Shown here in pieces: positions 50,065-58,909 of a stretch of DNA of 64,000 nucleotides (positions are counted from its first letter, which is position 1; each line of letters opens with the position of its first letter). The stretch is taken from positions 372,001 to 436,000 of the forward strand of contig NZ_JBHRXZ010000024.1 of NCBI RefSeq assembly GCF_042648805.1, read 5' to 3'. Source of the stretch: Azomonas tarimensis (GTDB lineage Bacteria > Pseudomonadota > Gammaproteobacteria > Pseudomonadales > Pseudomonadaceae). The notes beneath the pieces were generated by a model, which saw nothing but the letters and a program-made list of their open reading frames with translations, searched no databases and was not told the origin of the DNA. The translations under genes and the position numbers were made by a program.

Positions 50065-51276
50065 TCAGAAGGTGTACTGGGCGCGAAGGACCACGCCGTC
50101 ACCGGTGTCGTCCCCTGCTTCGTTGGTGACCCGCTCCAGCCTGGCGTGCACATACATCAGGCCGAGCCGCACGCTCTCGCTGGCATACCAGTTGACACCC
50201 AGGGTGTGCAGGCGCGCACTGGCATCACCCGGCGTACGGGTTTCGTCGACCTCCAGGTTGTCGTCCTCGACATCCATCCGGCCATAGCGGTAGTACAGCT
50301 CCCAGGCACCAAGCCCGGCGTTGTCGGGGGAAATCCGGCTGAAGTCGGCAAGCTCGTACTCGCGGGCCTCTCCGGTCAGGGTATAGGCGACCTGCACGTA
50401 CCAGCTGCGTCCGGCCAGGTCGCGGGTTACACCCCGCGCTCGAGTGTCTCGGCGCAGATACTCGGCCTGCAGCGACAACGGGCCGCTGGCCCAGGCTGCC
50501 TCGAGATTCCAGGCTCGATCATGGCTCCAGGTGCCACGATCGGCATCGTCGCTGCCACCGAGCAACGGCTCGTTACCCTCACTGCCGGCGTCAAAACCGC
50601 TGGCGGTCTCGACGCCGTAAAAGCCCAGCGGCGAGCGGTAACGGACATCGGCATTGCCGATCCGGTCGAGGTCACGGCGGGCGAAGCTCACCCCCGCATG
50701 CAGCACATCGCCGGCCTGGTGCCGGGGCGCGAACACGGCACGCAGGTTGAACTGGTTGGCATGGTCGCCGTCGTCGTTGGCGTTCTTGCGATAGATCCCG
50801 GCGACCACTTGCGTTGAATCGCCCAGTTCCGCCAGCGCCTGCAGCCCCAACCCGTTGTCATGGCTGTTGGCCCAGTTGGCCATGTCATAACCCTGGCTAC
50901 GCTCGAGGGCAGTGTTCCAGCTGGAGCTGATGGCGTTTTCCAGGCCGAAGTGCGGGTCGAAACGGCCAAAACGCAGCTCCAGCCCCTCCACGCCGCTGTA
51001 CTCGACAAGTGCCTCGTGGATATGGCCGTCCCGCCGGGTGCCCTGATTGAGGGAAAAATCATAGTTGAACACCAGCTCCCAGTCCCCGTGGATCGTCGAG
51101 GTTTCCAGATAGACGCGCCGGAAATAGGCCGTGTTTTGCGCAGAACCATCGTTACTGTACAGGCCGTCGAAGCGGCTGAGGTCAGCCTGGATACGGCCGC
51201 CCACCTCGAACTCGAGGTTTTCGGCGACAGCGGTTCCAGCCGCCAACGGGAGAAAGAGCAGAGCGAAGCGATTCAT
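50065..51276 (-). CDS. OprP/OprO-type phosphate-selective porin
   Basis: A 403-residue porin of the OprP family: signal peptide (MNRFALLFLPLAAGTAVAE), then FEVGGRIQADLSRFDGLYSNDG, AYFRRVYLETSTIHGDWELVFNYDFS, GLELRFGRFDPHFGLENA, and a barrel ending in VLRAQYTF. Members are anion- or phosphate/pyrophosphate-selective trimeric channels. Phosphate specificity is not shown by sequence alone. Its stop lies 9 bases from the transposase scar. Confidence 0.85.
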   Translation of the reverse strand: MNRFALLFLPLAAGTAVAENLEFEVGGRIQADLSRFDGLYSNDGSAQNTAYFRRVYLETSTIHGDWELVFNYDFSLNQGTRRDGHIHEALVEYSGVEGLELRFGRFDPHFGLENAISSSWNTALERSQGYDMANWANSHDNGLGLQALAELGDSTQVVAGIYRKNANDDGDHANQFNLRAVFAPRHQAGDVLHAGVSFARRDLDRIGNADVRYRSPLGFYGVETASGFDAGSEGNEPLLGGSDDADRGTWSHDRAWNLEAAWASGPLSLQAEYLRRDTRARGVTRDLAGRSWYVQVAYTLTGEAREYELADFSRISPDNAGLGAWELYYRYGRMDVEDDNLEVDETRTPGDASARLHTLGVNWYASESVRLGLMYVHARLERVTNEAGDDTGDGVVLRAQYTF

Positions 51277-51446
51277 CGGGATATCCGCCGAGCCGGCAGG
51301 AGCTGCCGCGATGACAACTCAGACGCCTGATGGAGGAGGATGATTCCGCAGCGGCAGATCGGGAAGCGTCTCTCCTTGGCCACCTGGCCACCCTTGGTGC
51401 GGCCTCGCTCGGGTATCCTGAGGCTCTCTTCCCGCCTGGACCTGCC

Positions 51447-51959
51447 ATGAAAGACACCCTTGCCGTACTCATCCGCACCATCAGCTCCGGCTGCATGAGC
51501 GAAGACGACATCCTCCGCGTCGCCGACGAGGCCGCCCAGGCCTATGCCGACCCCGAAGCCTTTCTCGCCGCCAATCCCGACATCAACTATGACGCGAGCT
51601 TTCCCATCCCGCTGGGCGAATGGGTGGTGGTGGGCAGCCTGCCCGAGACGGTGCTGTTTCAGGCCGACAGCTACGAGGAGCTGTTCGAGCAGATCGTCGC
51701 GTCCTTTGGCGCCTCGGTGAATTTCGTGCTCAAACCCAGGCAACTGGCTCGAACCGAAGCGAAAAAAGCGCTCAACCGGATTCAGGTACAACTTTCCAGC
51801 CTTTACCCTGAAAAGGGCGGCTATGTGCTGGTCGATTTCAGCGAACCGCTGGACGACGCGCTCCAGGCGGTACTGGTCTATGCCTGCGACTTGCCGGAGG
51901 CCCTGGCGCTGGCGGTGGAGGCCGGCATCTTCGCCGCACCCTCCCTGCGCGACGACTGA
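51447..51959 (+). CDS. Conserved hypothetical protein (170 residues)
   Basis: A 170-residue cytosolic protein, MKDTLAVLIRTISSGCMSEDDILRVADEAAQAYADPEAFLAANPDINYDASFPIPLGEWVVVGS..., with no signal peptide. It shows SYEELFEQIVASFG and an acidic end (SLRDD). No domain recognised. Its last 82 bases overlap, on opposite strands, the end of the DUF3820 gene. ATG 51447 is one choice; the frame is open further upstream. Confidence 0.6.
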   Translation: MKDTLAVLIRTISSGCMSEDDILRVADEAAQAYADPEAFLAANPDINYDASFPIPLGEWVVVGSLPETVLFQADSYEELFEQIVASFGASVNFVLKPRQLARTEAKKALNRIQVQLSSLYPEKGGYVLVDFSEPLDDALQAVLVYACDLPEALALAVEAGIFAAPSLRDD

Positions 51960-52165
51960 GATCGCAGAGGCGTCAAGAGGTACGAGAGCCCGTTGTGGTC
52001 GATCTCCTGCATCAGGGCCAGCAGTCGACCGATATCACCCGGCGGAAAGCCCACCCGGGCAAACCAGTTGAGGTAGTTTCCGGGCAGGTCGGCGATCAGC
52101 CGGCCCTTGTATTTGCCGTAGGGCATGGCCTGGGTCACCAGGCGTTGCAGGTCTTCGGGTTGCAT
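51878..52165 (-). CDS. DUF3820-family protein
   Basis: A 95-residue protein with the DUF3820 signature: MPYGKYKGRLIADLPGNYLNWFARVGFPPGDIGRLLALMQEIDHNGLSYLL, a small quorum-sensing-linked virulence-factor family. The start at 52165 (MQPEDLQRL) fits the family. It ends with a 3' overlap of 82 bases with 51447-51959. Function unknown. Confidence 0.75.
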   Translation of the reverse strand: MQPEDLQRLVTQAMPYGKYKGRLIADLPGNYLNWFARVGFPPGDIGRLLALMQEIDHNGLSYLLTPLRSQSSRREGAAKMPASTASARASGKSQA

Positions 52166-52260
52166 GGCAGCTGCGCGGTGGCCAGTCGAGCGGGCAATGG
52201 TGCAGGATGGCGCTTCGGCTTGTCCAAGCCCAATCCCAAGGGTCCGATGGAGAACACACG

Positions 52261-52788
52261 ATGACCGAGGAATCCGACCGCAAGCCTGATGCCGGAGTAC
52301 TCGACGATGCCACCCTGGCATTTGCCGAGCGCGTATTCGACGCGGCCCGCAAGGGCGACTGCGCCTCGCTGCGCCCGGTGCTCGAGCAGGGCCTGCCGGC
52401 CAACCTGCGCAACCACGCGGGCGACAGCTTGCTGATGCTGGCCAGCTACCACGGCCACCTGGAAACCGCTCGCGCCCTGCTCGAACAGGGTGCCGACCCG
52501 CTGCTGGCCAACGATCGTGGGCAGACGCCGCTCGCCGGTGCCGCCTTCAAGGGCGACCTGGCCATGGTCCGGCTGTTGCTGGAGCACGGCGCCGACGTGG
52601 AAAGCCCCTCCCCTGACGGCAAGACCGCGCTGATGATGGCCGCCATGTTCAACCGTACCGAAATCGCCGAATACCTCATCGCCCAAGGCGCGAACCCCAA
52701 CGCCCGGGATGCCAACGGCGTCACCCCGCTCGCCGCCGCCGCCATGTCGGGGGCCACCGACACCCACGCCCTGCTCGAGCGGCTGTAG
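52261..52788 (+). CDS. Ankyrin-repeat protein
   Basis: A 175-residue protein of about four ankyrin repeats: GDSLLMLASYHGHLETARALLEQGADPLLANDRGQTPLAGAAFKGDLAMVRLLLEHGADVESPSPDGKTALMMAAMFNRTEIAEYLIAQGANPNARDANGVTPLAAAAMSG. ATG 52261 (MTEESD) follows GGAG; the 18-codon extension upstream is unlikely. It is a protein-interaction module, no signal peptide. Its TAG stop is the first bases of the repeat array. Confidence 0.85.
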   Translation: MTEESDRKPDAGVLDDATLAFAERVFDAARKGDCASLRPVLEQGLPANLRNHAGDSLLMLASYHGHLETARALLEQGADPLLANDRGQTPLAGAAFKGDLAMVRLLLEHGADVESPSPDGKTALMMAAMFNRTEIAEYLIAQGANPNARDANGVTPLAAAAMSGATDTHALLERL

Positions 52789-53340
52789 GTCGGGTTAGCC
52801 GAAGGCGTAACCCGACAGCGAGCCCGGCCAAATCGCCCCCATCGTTGGATTACGCTTCGCTAATCCAACCTACACGCCCGTAGGTCGGGTTAGCCGAAGG
52901 CGTAACCCGACAGCGAGCCCGGCCAGATCGCCCCCATCGTTGGATTACGCTTCGCTAATCCAACCTACGCGCCCGTAGGTCGGGTTAGCCGAAGGCGTAA
53001 CCCGACAGCGAGCCCGGCCAGATCGTCCCCATCGTTGGATTACGCTTCGCTAATCCAACCTACGCGCCCGTAGGTCGGGTTAGCCGAAGGCGTAACCCGA
53101 CAGCGAGCCCGGCCAGATCGCCCCATCGTTGGATTACGCTTCGCTAATCCAACCTACACGCCCGTAGGTCGGGTTAGCCGAAGGCGTAACCCGACAGCGA
53201 GCCCGGCCAGATCGTCCCCATCGTTGGATTACGCTTCGCTAATCCAACCTACGCCCCGCCGTAGGTCGGGTTAGCCGAAGGCGTAACCCGACAGCGAGCC
53301 CGGCCAAATCGCCCCCATCGTTGGATTACGCTTCGCCAAT
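52785..53340. repeat. Six-copy tandem array of a 95-bp double palindrome
   Basis: Six near-identical units start at 52785, 52880, 52975, 53070, 53164 and 53261 (94-97 bases each). Each unit carries two hairpin elements: GTCGGGTTAGC..GCGTAACCCGAC and GTTGGATTA..TAATCCAAC, ending CCTAC, with a GAGCCCGGCCA linker between. Units differ by A/G and C/T changes in the linker and ends. The last unit is truncated and degraded (CTTCGCCAATC). This is a REP/BIME-like array, not CRISPR, since there are no variable spacers. Confidence 0.92.
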
Positions 53341-53445
53341 CGAAACCGCGCCTATGCCACATGCCATCATTGAGCCATCATTTTTTCTCAACCGATCTAG
53401 ACTACAGGCGAGCCGATTGCTTTTTTCCAACACAAGGATGGAGAA
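53341..53445. other. Short leader of the GGDEF gene
   Basis: About 105 bases between the repeat array and the next gene, including AAGGATGGAGAA, a ribosome-binding site for ATG 53446. No other feature. Confidence 0.5.
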
Positions 53446-54591
53446 ATGCTCTTGCACTGGCCGTCACCTCTTTCAACCTTCGTCCTCATCTCCGTGGTCA
53501 TCTCGCTGGCCGGAGGCGTGGCGCTCGCCGGTACGCTGGGCGAGCCCCCGGAGGTTCCTAAGTGGCTGAGCTACGGATTGATGCTCTCGCTGCTGGCCTG
53601 GGTCGCCCTGATCTACCTCGGCTGGCGCAACCGGCGGTTGTGCCGGGCGCTGCGGGCCAGTCAGCTTGCCGAACGTGACATGCGTGCAAGCGAGGAGCGC
53701 CACCGGCTGCTGGCAGACAACGCCACCGACGTGATCTGGACCATCGATCTGATGGGCAACCTCACCTACATCAGCCCCTCGGTGGAACGTCTACGCGGCT
53801 TCTGCCCGGAGGAGGCCATGCAGCAGAGCCTGGAGCAGTCCATGAACGCCGACTCGGCAAGGCAGCTGCGTCATTACCTGCAGCGCTTCCAGACCGCACT
53901 GCAGCAAGACGAAGGCATCGAGGACTTCCGGGGCGAGCTGGCCCTGACCCGCCGCGACGGCAGCCATGTCTGGACCGAAGCCACGGTCAGCCAGATGCGC
54001 AGTCACCATGGCGTGTTCATCGGGCTGATCGGTGTGTCCCGCGATGTCACCGCGCGGCGCGAGGCCGAGGCGCGCATCTATCACATGGCCCGCCACGACG
54101 GGCTGACCGACCTGCCCAACCGCGCGCTGTACAGCGATCGCCTGCGCCAGGCCCTGGCCTATGCGACCCGACACCAGACACGCCTGGCCGTACTCTTTCT
54201 CGATCTCGATCGCTTCAAGCCGATCAACGACACCTTCGGCCACGACGTCGGCGATCTGCTGCTCAAGGCCGTGGCCAGCCGGCTGCGCGCCTGCCTGCGT
54301 GCCGAAGACACTCTGGCGCGGGTTGGCGGGGACGAGTTTCTGGTACTGCTGAGTCCGGTCCTCGATAGACAAGGGGCTCTGGATGTCGCGGCCAAGCTGC
54401 ACGACGTTCTCACCGAGCCCTTTGACGTGGCCGGGCAGCGTCTGGAGATTTCCTCGAGTATCGGCGTTGCCCTGTTTCCCGAGCATGGCCGCACCGAGCG
54501 CGAACTCTACAAGCACGCCGACCAGGCCATGTACAACGCGAAAAAGCGCGGCCGAAGCGAGGTTCGGATGTATCAGGACCTACCGGCCTGA
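53446..54591 (+). CDS. Membrane-anchored PAS-GGDEF diguanylate cyclase
   Basis: A 381-residue protein with two N-terminal hydrophobic segments (FVLISVVISLAGGVALAG, LMLSLLAWVALIYLGW), a PAS domain (about 85-205, ATDVIWTIDLMGNLTYISPSVERLRG), and a GGDEF domain with VGGDEF at 293-298, so catalytically plausible. It should make cyclic di-GMP. It lies tail-to-tail with pbpG. The start at 53446 is supported by GGAG. Confidence 0.9.
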   Translation: MLLHWPSPLSTFVLISVVISLAGGVALAGTLGEPPEVPKWLSYGLMLSLLAWVALIYLGWRNRRLCRALRASQLAERDMRASEERHRLLADNATDVIWTIDLMGNLTYISPSVERLRGFCPEEAMQQSLEQSMNADSARQLRHYLQRFQTALQQDEGIEDFRGELALTRRDGSHVWTEATVSQMRSHHGVFIGLIGVSRDVTARREAEARIYHMARHDGLTDLPNRALYSDRLRQALAYATRHQTRLAVLFLDLDRFKPINDTFGHDVGDLLLKAVASRLRACLRAEDTLARVGGDEFLVLLSPVLDRQGALDVAAKLHDVLTEPFDVAGQRLEISSSIGVALFPEHGRTERELYKHADQAMYNAKKRGRSEVRMYQDLPA

Positions 54592-54596
54592 AACAC

Positions 54597-55541
54597 TCAG
54601 TTGCTCAGGCTGGACACCGCCAGCTGGCGCAGTTGCTGGCTCTTCTGCTGCTTGTAGTTGCGTGCCACTTCGGGAATGACCGCCGGCCTGCCATGCTCCA
54701 TCCAGTTGCGCAGGCGAGTTGCATCGCCGAAGCGCGACTGCTTGCCGTAGGAGTCGAGCAGCACCATGGCCACCGGGCGCTGGTTGACGTCAGCCAGCAT
54801 CACCAGGCAATGGCCGGCGGCGTTGGTGAAGCCGGTCTTGCTCACATGAATGTTCCAGTCGCCCTTGCGCACCAGCGGGTTGGTATTGAAGAAGCTGAGC
54901 GCGTAGTTCGGCTTGCGAAAGAAGGCATCGCCGTTGGGGAAGGTACTCATCTCGCGGATGGCCGGATATTCGCGCGAGGCCTTGAGCAGGGTGACCAACT
55001 CACGGGCGGTCGACACGTTCATGGCTGACAGGCCGGTGGGTTCGGCGAAGCGGGTGCGGGTCATGCCCAGCTCACGGGCCTTGGCGTTCATTGCCGCGAC
55101 AAAGGCCGCATGCCCGCCCGGGTAGTGGTGGGCGAGCGCCGAGGCCGTGCGGTTCTCCGAAGACATCAGGGCCAGGCGTAGCAGCTCGCGGCGGCTCAGC
55201 TGGCTGTCGACACGTACCCGGGAGAAGACATTCTTCAACTCATGGGTGTCGCGGATGGTCACGGTGAGCAGCTCGTCCATCGGCTGGCGCGCATCGAGTA
55301 CCACGATGGCGGTCATCAGCTTGGTGATGGAGGCGATGGGCACCACCACATCAGGCAGGCTGGAATAGATTTCCCCGCCATTGCTCAGATCGACCACCAG
55401 TGCACTGGTTGAGGCGAGTTCGAGGCGGGCCTGGGATGCGGCGACCGGAGCGGCGGCAGCGGCGTGGGTAACAGGAACAGGCATGACCGCAGCGCAGGCG
55501 AGCAGCAGGCTGCAAAGGGGCAGAATCTTCCGTGCGAACAT
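54597..55541 (-). CDS. pbpG: D-alanyl-D-alanine endopeptidase PbpG (PBP7)
   Basis: A 314-residue periplasmic penicillin-binding protein. Signal peptide (MFARKILPLCSLLLACAAVM...), catalytic motifs SITK (Ser71), SEN (128-130) and KTG (235-237). It cleaves peptide crosslinks of peptidoglycan. Start ATG 55541 chosen by the signal peptide; an upstream 18-residue extension is unlikely. Normal length for PbpG. Confidence 0.9.
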   Translation of the reverse strand: MFARKILPLCSLLLACAAVMPVPVTHAAAAAPVAASQARLELASTSALVVDLSNGGEIYSSLPDVVVPIASITKLMTAIVVLDARQPMDELLTVTIRDTHELKNVFSRVRVDSQLSRRELLRLALMSSENRTASALAHHYPGGHAAFVAAMNAKARELGMTRTRFAEPTGLSAMNVSTARELVTLLKASREYPAIREMSTFPNGDAFFRKPNYALSFFNTNPLVRKGDWNIHVSKTGFTNAAGHCLVMLADVNQRPVAMVLLDSYGKQSRFGDATRLRNWMEHGRPAVIPEVARNYKQQKSQQLRQLAVSSLSN

Positions 55542-55744
55542 GGGTAGAGGCTCTAGATGAAGAGATGACGGGGCCTGTGAGCATTCTATTAGCAACGCAG
55601 CGAAACCGCCTCAGTCCTTGCACGAAAAAATCGTTTCGTTTCGCTTGCCCGAGCTGATTCCCGCAGTCAGGGGGCGCAGGGCAAGGTAGCTACGGGAAAA
55701 GGCAGGTCATCCGACCGGGCCGGCTGGCCTGCCGCCTGCTGAGG

Positions 55745-56107
55745 TCAGTCCTGAGGATTGCAACGCAGCGTGGCGCGGCTGGTGGCGCTGCTGTAACCCC
55801 TGCTCATGCGCATGGTTGCGCTCTCACCCGGCTCGATGGACACAGGCATGCTGTCGTCCATCAGGGTTTCGGTCGCGCCCGGCTCGAGTTCGCAGGTCAC
55901 GGTGACGTCACTGTTATTGGTGAGCCTCAGCACCTGGGGACCTGCACCAGTGCCCGGTCCGGGCCCGGCGGCACCCGCGACGCCGGTCGTCTCCACGTCG
56001 ATATCCAATCCGCCGAGTTCCTTGTCCAGCTCCATGTCCGAGGCGGCGCTGGCCAGCCAGGGGAGGCAACCGGCCAGGGCGAGGGTCATCAGGATCTTTC
56101 TTTTCAT
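55745..56107 (-). CDS. Small secreted protein, paralogue A
   Basis: A 120-residue secreted protein with signal peptide (MKRKILMTLALAGCLPWLASA), acidic Gly/Pro-rich linker (AGAAGPGPGTGAG), then a small beta domain (VLRLTNNSDVTVTCELEP, VSIEPGESATMRMSRG, ATLRCNPQD) with two cysteines. ATG 56107 has GGAG 9 bases upstream. It resembles the next gene (56255) in layout, so the two are paralogues. Function unknown. Confidence 0.7.
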   Translation of the reverse strand: MKRKILMTLALAGCLPWLASAASDMELDKELGGLDIDVETTGVAGAAGPGPGTGAGPQVLRLTNNSDVTVTCELEPGATETLMDDSMPVSIEPGESATMRMSRGYSSATSRATLRCNPQD

Positions 56108-56254
56108 TGTCGTTCTCCAGGAAAGTGAGTGGGCATCGCCCACGTCAGTTATAGAAAGACGCTCCTCCCCAGGAGTTCTGGCACCCCCGTCACGCGCGCC
56201 AGAGAACAGGTCGCAACGCGCGTGCTAGACGCGTGCTGCGAGACAATGTTTTTT

Positions 56255-56680
56255 TTATTCGGGGATGGGCTCGGCCTCGACGTCATCAGCGGTGACATCC
56301 ACCGTACCGGCGCCGGTAGGCCCATCGGCCTCACGGCAACCCAGAACGGCGTAGGGTTGCCCCGGCGTGTACTCACCTGGCACCCGCATGATGGTTTCTT
56401 CGTTGGGGTTGACGCTGAAGGCGGTGGGCGACAGTGCCGCGGTACGGTCCTCCGGTGGCACCTCGAAGGTGCAGGAGACCATCTGCCCGCTGTGGTTGAT
56501 CACCTTCACCGCCCGGGTGCCGATGATGCCAGCGTCGCCTACCGGGATACCCATGGGTTCGATGCCCAGGTCGAGGTCACCGATATCCGCGATTATTTCC
56601 ACCTCTTCCTGAGCCTGGGCCAACGCCAGGGTCCAGGGAGTAGTCAGGGCCAGCCCGCAAGCCACCAGCAATTTGTTCAT
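56255..56680 (-). CDS. Small secreted protein, paralogue B
   Basis: A 141-residue secreted protein: signal peptide MNKLLVACGLALTTPWTLALAQA, then EVEIIADIGDLDLGIEPMG, VKVINHSGQMVSCTFEVP, FSVNPNEETIMRVPGEY, AVLGCREADG and an acidic end. The two cysteines and the N-P-x-E/P-G-E-x-x-x-M-R segments align with paralogue A. A strong AGGAGG lies 6 bases before ATG 56680. Both are leftward with their own sites. No known family recognised. Confidence 0.7.
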   Translation of the reverse strand: MNKLLVACGLALTTPWTLALAQAQEEVEIIADIGDLDLGIEPMGIPVGDAGIIGTRAVKVINHSGQMVSCTFEVPPEDRTAALSPTAFSVNPNEETIMRVPGEYTPGQPYAVLGCREADGPTGAGTVDVTADDVEAEPIPE

Positions 56681-56823
56681 GTCGTCCTCCTGCCTAAGAT
56701 CAGTTTCATTAGAAGAGTCCCTGCGCCCGAAGGTTCGGTGAAGGCGCCACACGCAGGGCTCAATGTGCAAACAGGTGTGAACGGCTTAGACTCTGGCATT
56801 AACACCGCCCGAGAATCCCCTCC

Positions 56824-57552
56824 TTGAACGCTCTTCCCCTGCTGGCCCTTACGCTTATGCTGATCGCACCCGCCGCTGCCGGGCAGGGAACGCTACGCGT
56901 GTCGGCGAGCGACAGCTGGGCCATGCCGATGCTGGGATATCAGAATGGCAAACCCATCAATGGCATTTTCCATGACATCTACCAGCGAATCGGGGAAAAG
57001 GTCGGGCGCGAGGTGGAATTGCTGACGATGCCGAGGCAGCGCCTGCAGCAGGCAGTGGAGCGCGGCGAAATCGATGTACGCTGCTACGTCAGTCCGGCCT
57101 GGCTCACCGAGTCCCATCATCGCTACATCTGGAGCATGCCGTTCATGATCCAGCGCGACGTGCTGGTGGCGCGCGCCCCGGCCACGCTACCGGTCGAGCC
57201 GGAGCAGCTGTCGGGGCAGCGCATCGGCACGGTGCTCGGCTTCGTCTACACCAGTCTGCAGCCGCTTTTCGATAGCGGCACGCTGATCCGCGAGGACGCG
57301 CGCACCCAGGAGCAGGTACTCGCGATGCTGCGGGCCGGGCGCCTGGACTATGCGGTAAGCAACGAGCTTACGCTGAACTGGTCCAATCGCGGCCAGGGGC
57401 CACGCCTCTACGAAGTCGCTGAATTGGACACCGATTGGGTCGCGTGCCTGGTTCGCGACGACCCGGAGGTACCCACCATGGCAATACTGCGGGCGCTGGT
57501 GCAGATGCGCCTGGCGGGCGAGTTCGAGGCGATTCTCGATCGCTACCGCTGA
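56824..57552 (+). CDS. Periplasmic amino-acid-type solute-binding protein
   Basis: A 242-residue protein of the SBP_bac_3 (type 2 periplasmic binding) fold: signal peptide (MNALPLLALTLMLIAPAAAG), then LRVSASDSWAMPMLGYQNGKPINGIFHDIYQRIGEKVGREVELLTMPRQRLQQAVERGEIDVRCYVSPAW. The start is TTG 56824, uncertain. It lacks an adjacent permease, so it may be an orphan sensor or binding component. Ligand unknown. Confidence 0.72.
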   Translation: MNALPLLALTLMLIAPAAAGQGTLRVSASDSWAMPMLGYQNGKPINGIFHDIYQRIGEKVGREVELLTMPRQRLQQAVERGEIDVRCYVSPAWLTESHHRYIWSMPFMIQRDVLVARAPATLPVEPEQLSGQRIGTVLGFVYTSLQPLFDSGTLIREDARTQEQVLAMLRAGRLDYAVSNELTLNWSNRGQGPRLYEVAELDTDWVACLVRDDPEVPTMAILRALVQMRLAGEFEAILDRYR

Positions 57553-57564
57553 AGCGGAAACCGC

Positions 57565-58827
57565 TCAGCCGTAACGCTTGAGCGCCTCGATGGCCAGGCC
57601 GCTGCCGATGCTGCCGAAGGTATTGCCCTCCACTGACCGGGCCCCCGGCAGCATCGCGGCGACCCGCTGACGAAGCGCCGGAATGCCACTGGAGCCGCCG
57701 GTGAAGAAGACGGTGTCGACCCCATCGGCACGGACTCCAGCGTCCTGCAGCAGCCGGCCAATGCTCTGGCTTACGCGCTCCAGCGGACCCTTGATGGCCG
57801 CCTCGAACAGACTCCGATCCAGCTCGACAGCGAGCCCGGCTTCGATCCGCTGCAGGTCCACCAGGCGCGCCGGCTCCCTGGTGAGGGCGATCTTGCTCTG
57901 CTCCACCTCCATGGCCAGCCAGTGGCCGGCGCGCTGGTCAATCAGGCGAAACAGGCGGTCGATGCCGCTGGGATCCTCGATGTCGTAGCGCATGCTCTTG
58001 AGCGCCCGCTGCGAGGCCGGGGCGTAGACCGCGTTGATGGTGTGCCAGGTCGCCAGGTTCAGGTGCGTGCTGGTGGGCATCGGCGCTCCGCTCTTCATCT
58101 GGCTGCCATAACCGAACTGTGGCATCACCCCCTGCAGACTGAGCTGCTTGTCGAAGTCGGTACCGCCCACGTGTACGCCGCCGGTGGCGAGGATGTCGGT
58201 CTGGCGGTCGGCCAACTGACGTCGCTCGGGCGAAAGACGCACCAGCGAAAAATCCGAGGTGCCCCCGCCGATATCGACGATCAGCACCAGCTCCTCGCGA
58301 TCCAGGGTCGATTCATAGTCGAAGGCCGCGGCGATCGGCTCGTACTGGAAGGACACCTCGCTGAAACCGAGGCTCCGGGCCACCGCTTCCAGCGTATCCT
58401 GCGCCTCCCGGTCAGCGGCACTGTCGTCGTCGACGAAGAAAACCGGCCGTCCCAGCACCACCTCGTCGAAAGCGCGCCCGGCATGGGCCTCGGCACGTGA
58501 CTTGAGCTCGCCGAGAAACATCCCGAGGATCTGCTTGAAGGGCAGGCTGCTGCCCAGCACGGTGGTTTCACTCTTGAGCAGCGAGGAGCCCAGCAGGCTT
58601 TTCAGCGAGCGCATCAGGCGCCCGTCGTAGCCCTCGAGGTACTCCGCCAGAGCCTGTCGCCCATAGGCTGGACGACGCTCTTCGAGATTGAAGAAGACCA
58701 CCGAGGGCAGCGTGATCTTGCCGTCTTCCAGCGCGATCAGCGCGCTCTGCTCGGGACGCCACCAGCCTACGGTGGAGTTGGAAGTACCAAAGTCGATGCC
58801 GAGGGCGCGGGCGGGATGGGTGGACAT
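57565..58827 (-). CDS. Hsp70-family protein (YegD-like)
   Basis: A 420-residue Hsp70-like ATPase without the C-terminal substrate-binding domain of DnaK. Phosphate-1 motif ALGIDFGTSNSTVGWW, phosphate-2 ELVLIVDIGGGTSDFSL, and the adenosine motif TVFFTGGSSGIPALRQRV are intact. It is a cytosolic chaperone-type protein as YegD in E. coli. Start ATG 58827 has GGAG upstream. Client unknown. Confidence 0.88.
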   Translation of the reverse strand: MSTHPARALGIDFGTSNSTVGWWRPEQSALIALEDGKITLPSVVFFNLEERRPAYGRQALAEYLEGYDGRLMRSLKSLLGSSLLKSETTVLGSSLPFKQILGMFLGELKSRAEAHAGRAFDEVVLGRPVFFVDDDSAADREAQDTLEAVARSLGFSEVSFQYEPIAAAFDYESTLDREELVLIVDIGGGTSDFSLVRLSPERRQLADRQTDILATGGVHVGGTDFDKQLSLQGVMPQFGYGSQMKSGAPMPTSTHLNLATWHTINAVYAPASQRALKSMRYDIEDPSGIDRLFRLIDQRAGHWLAMEVEQSKIALTREPARLVDLQRIEAGLAVELDRSLFEAAIKGPLERVSQSIGRLLQDAGVRADGVDTVFFTGGSSGIPALRQRVAAMLPGARSVEGNTFGSIGSGLAIEALKRYG

Positions 58828-58909
58828 TGCCGAGGCTCCAGAAAAACGGCCGGGCAGTTTAGAGAGCTCTCCCCGCCCGCGCCAGCTGAACCGACAACGG
58901 GGCCGCCTT

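Noticed and set aside
52785..53340. CRISPR array
   Set aside because: The repeats are contiguous with no unique spacers, each unit is a double palindrome, and no cas genes are present.
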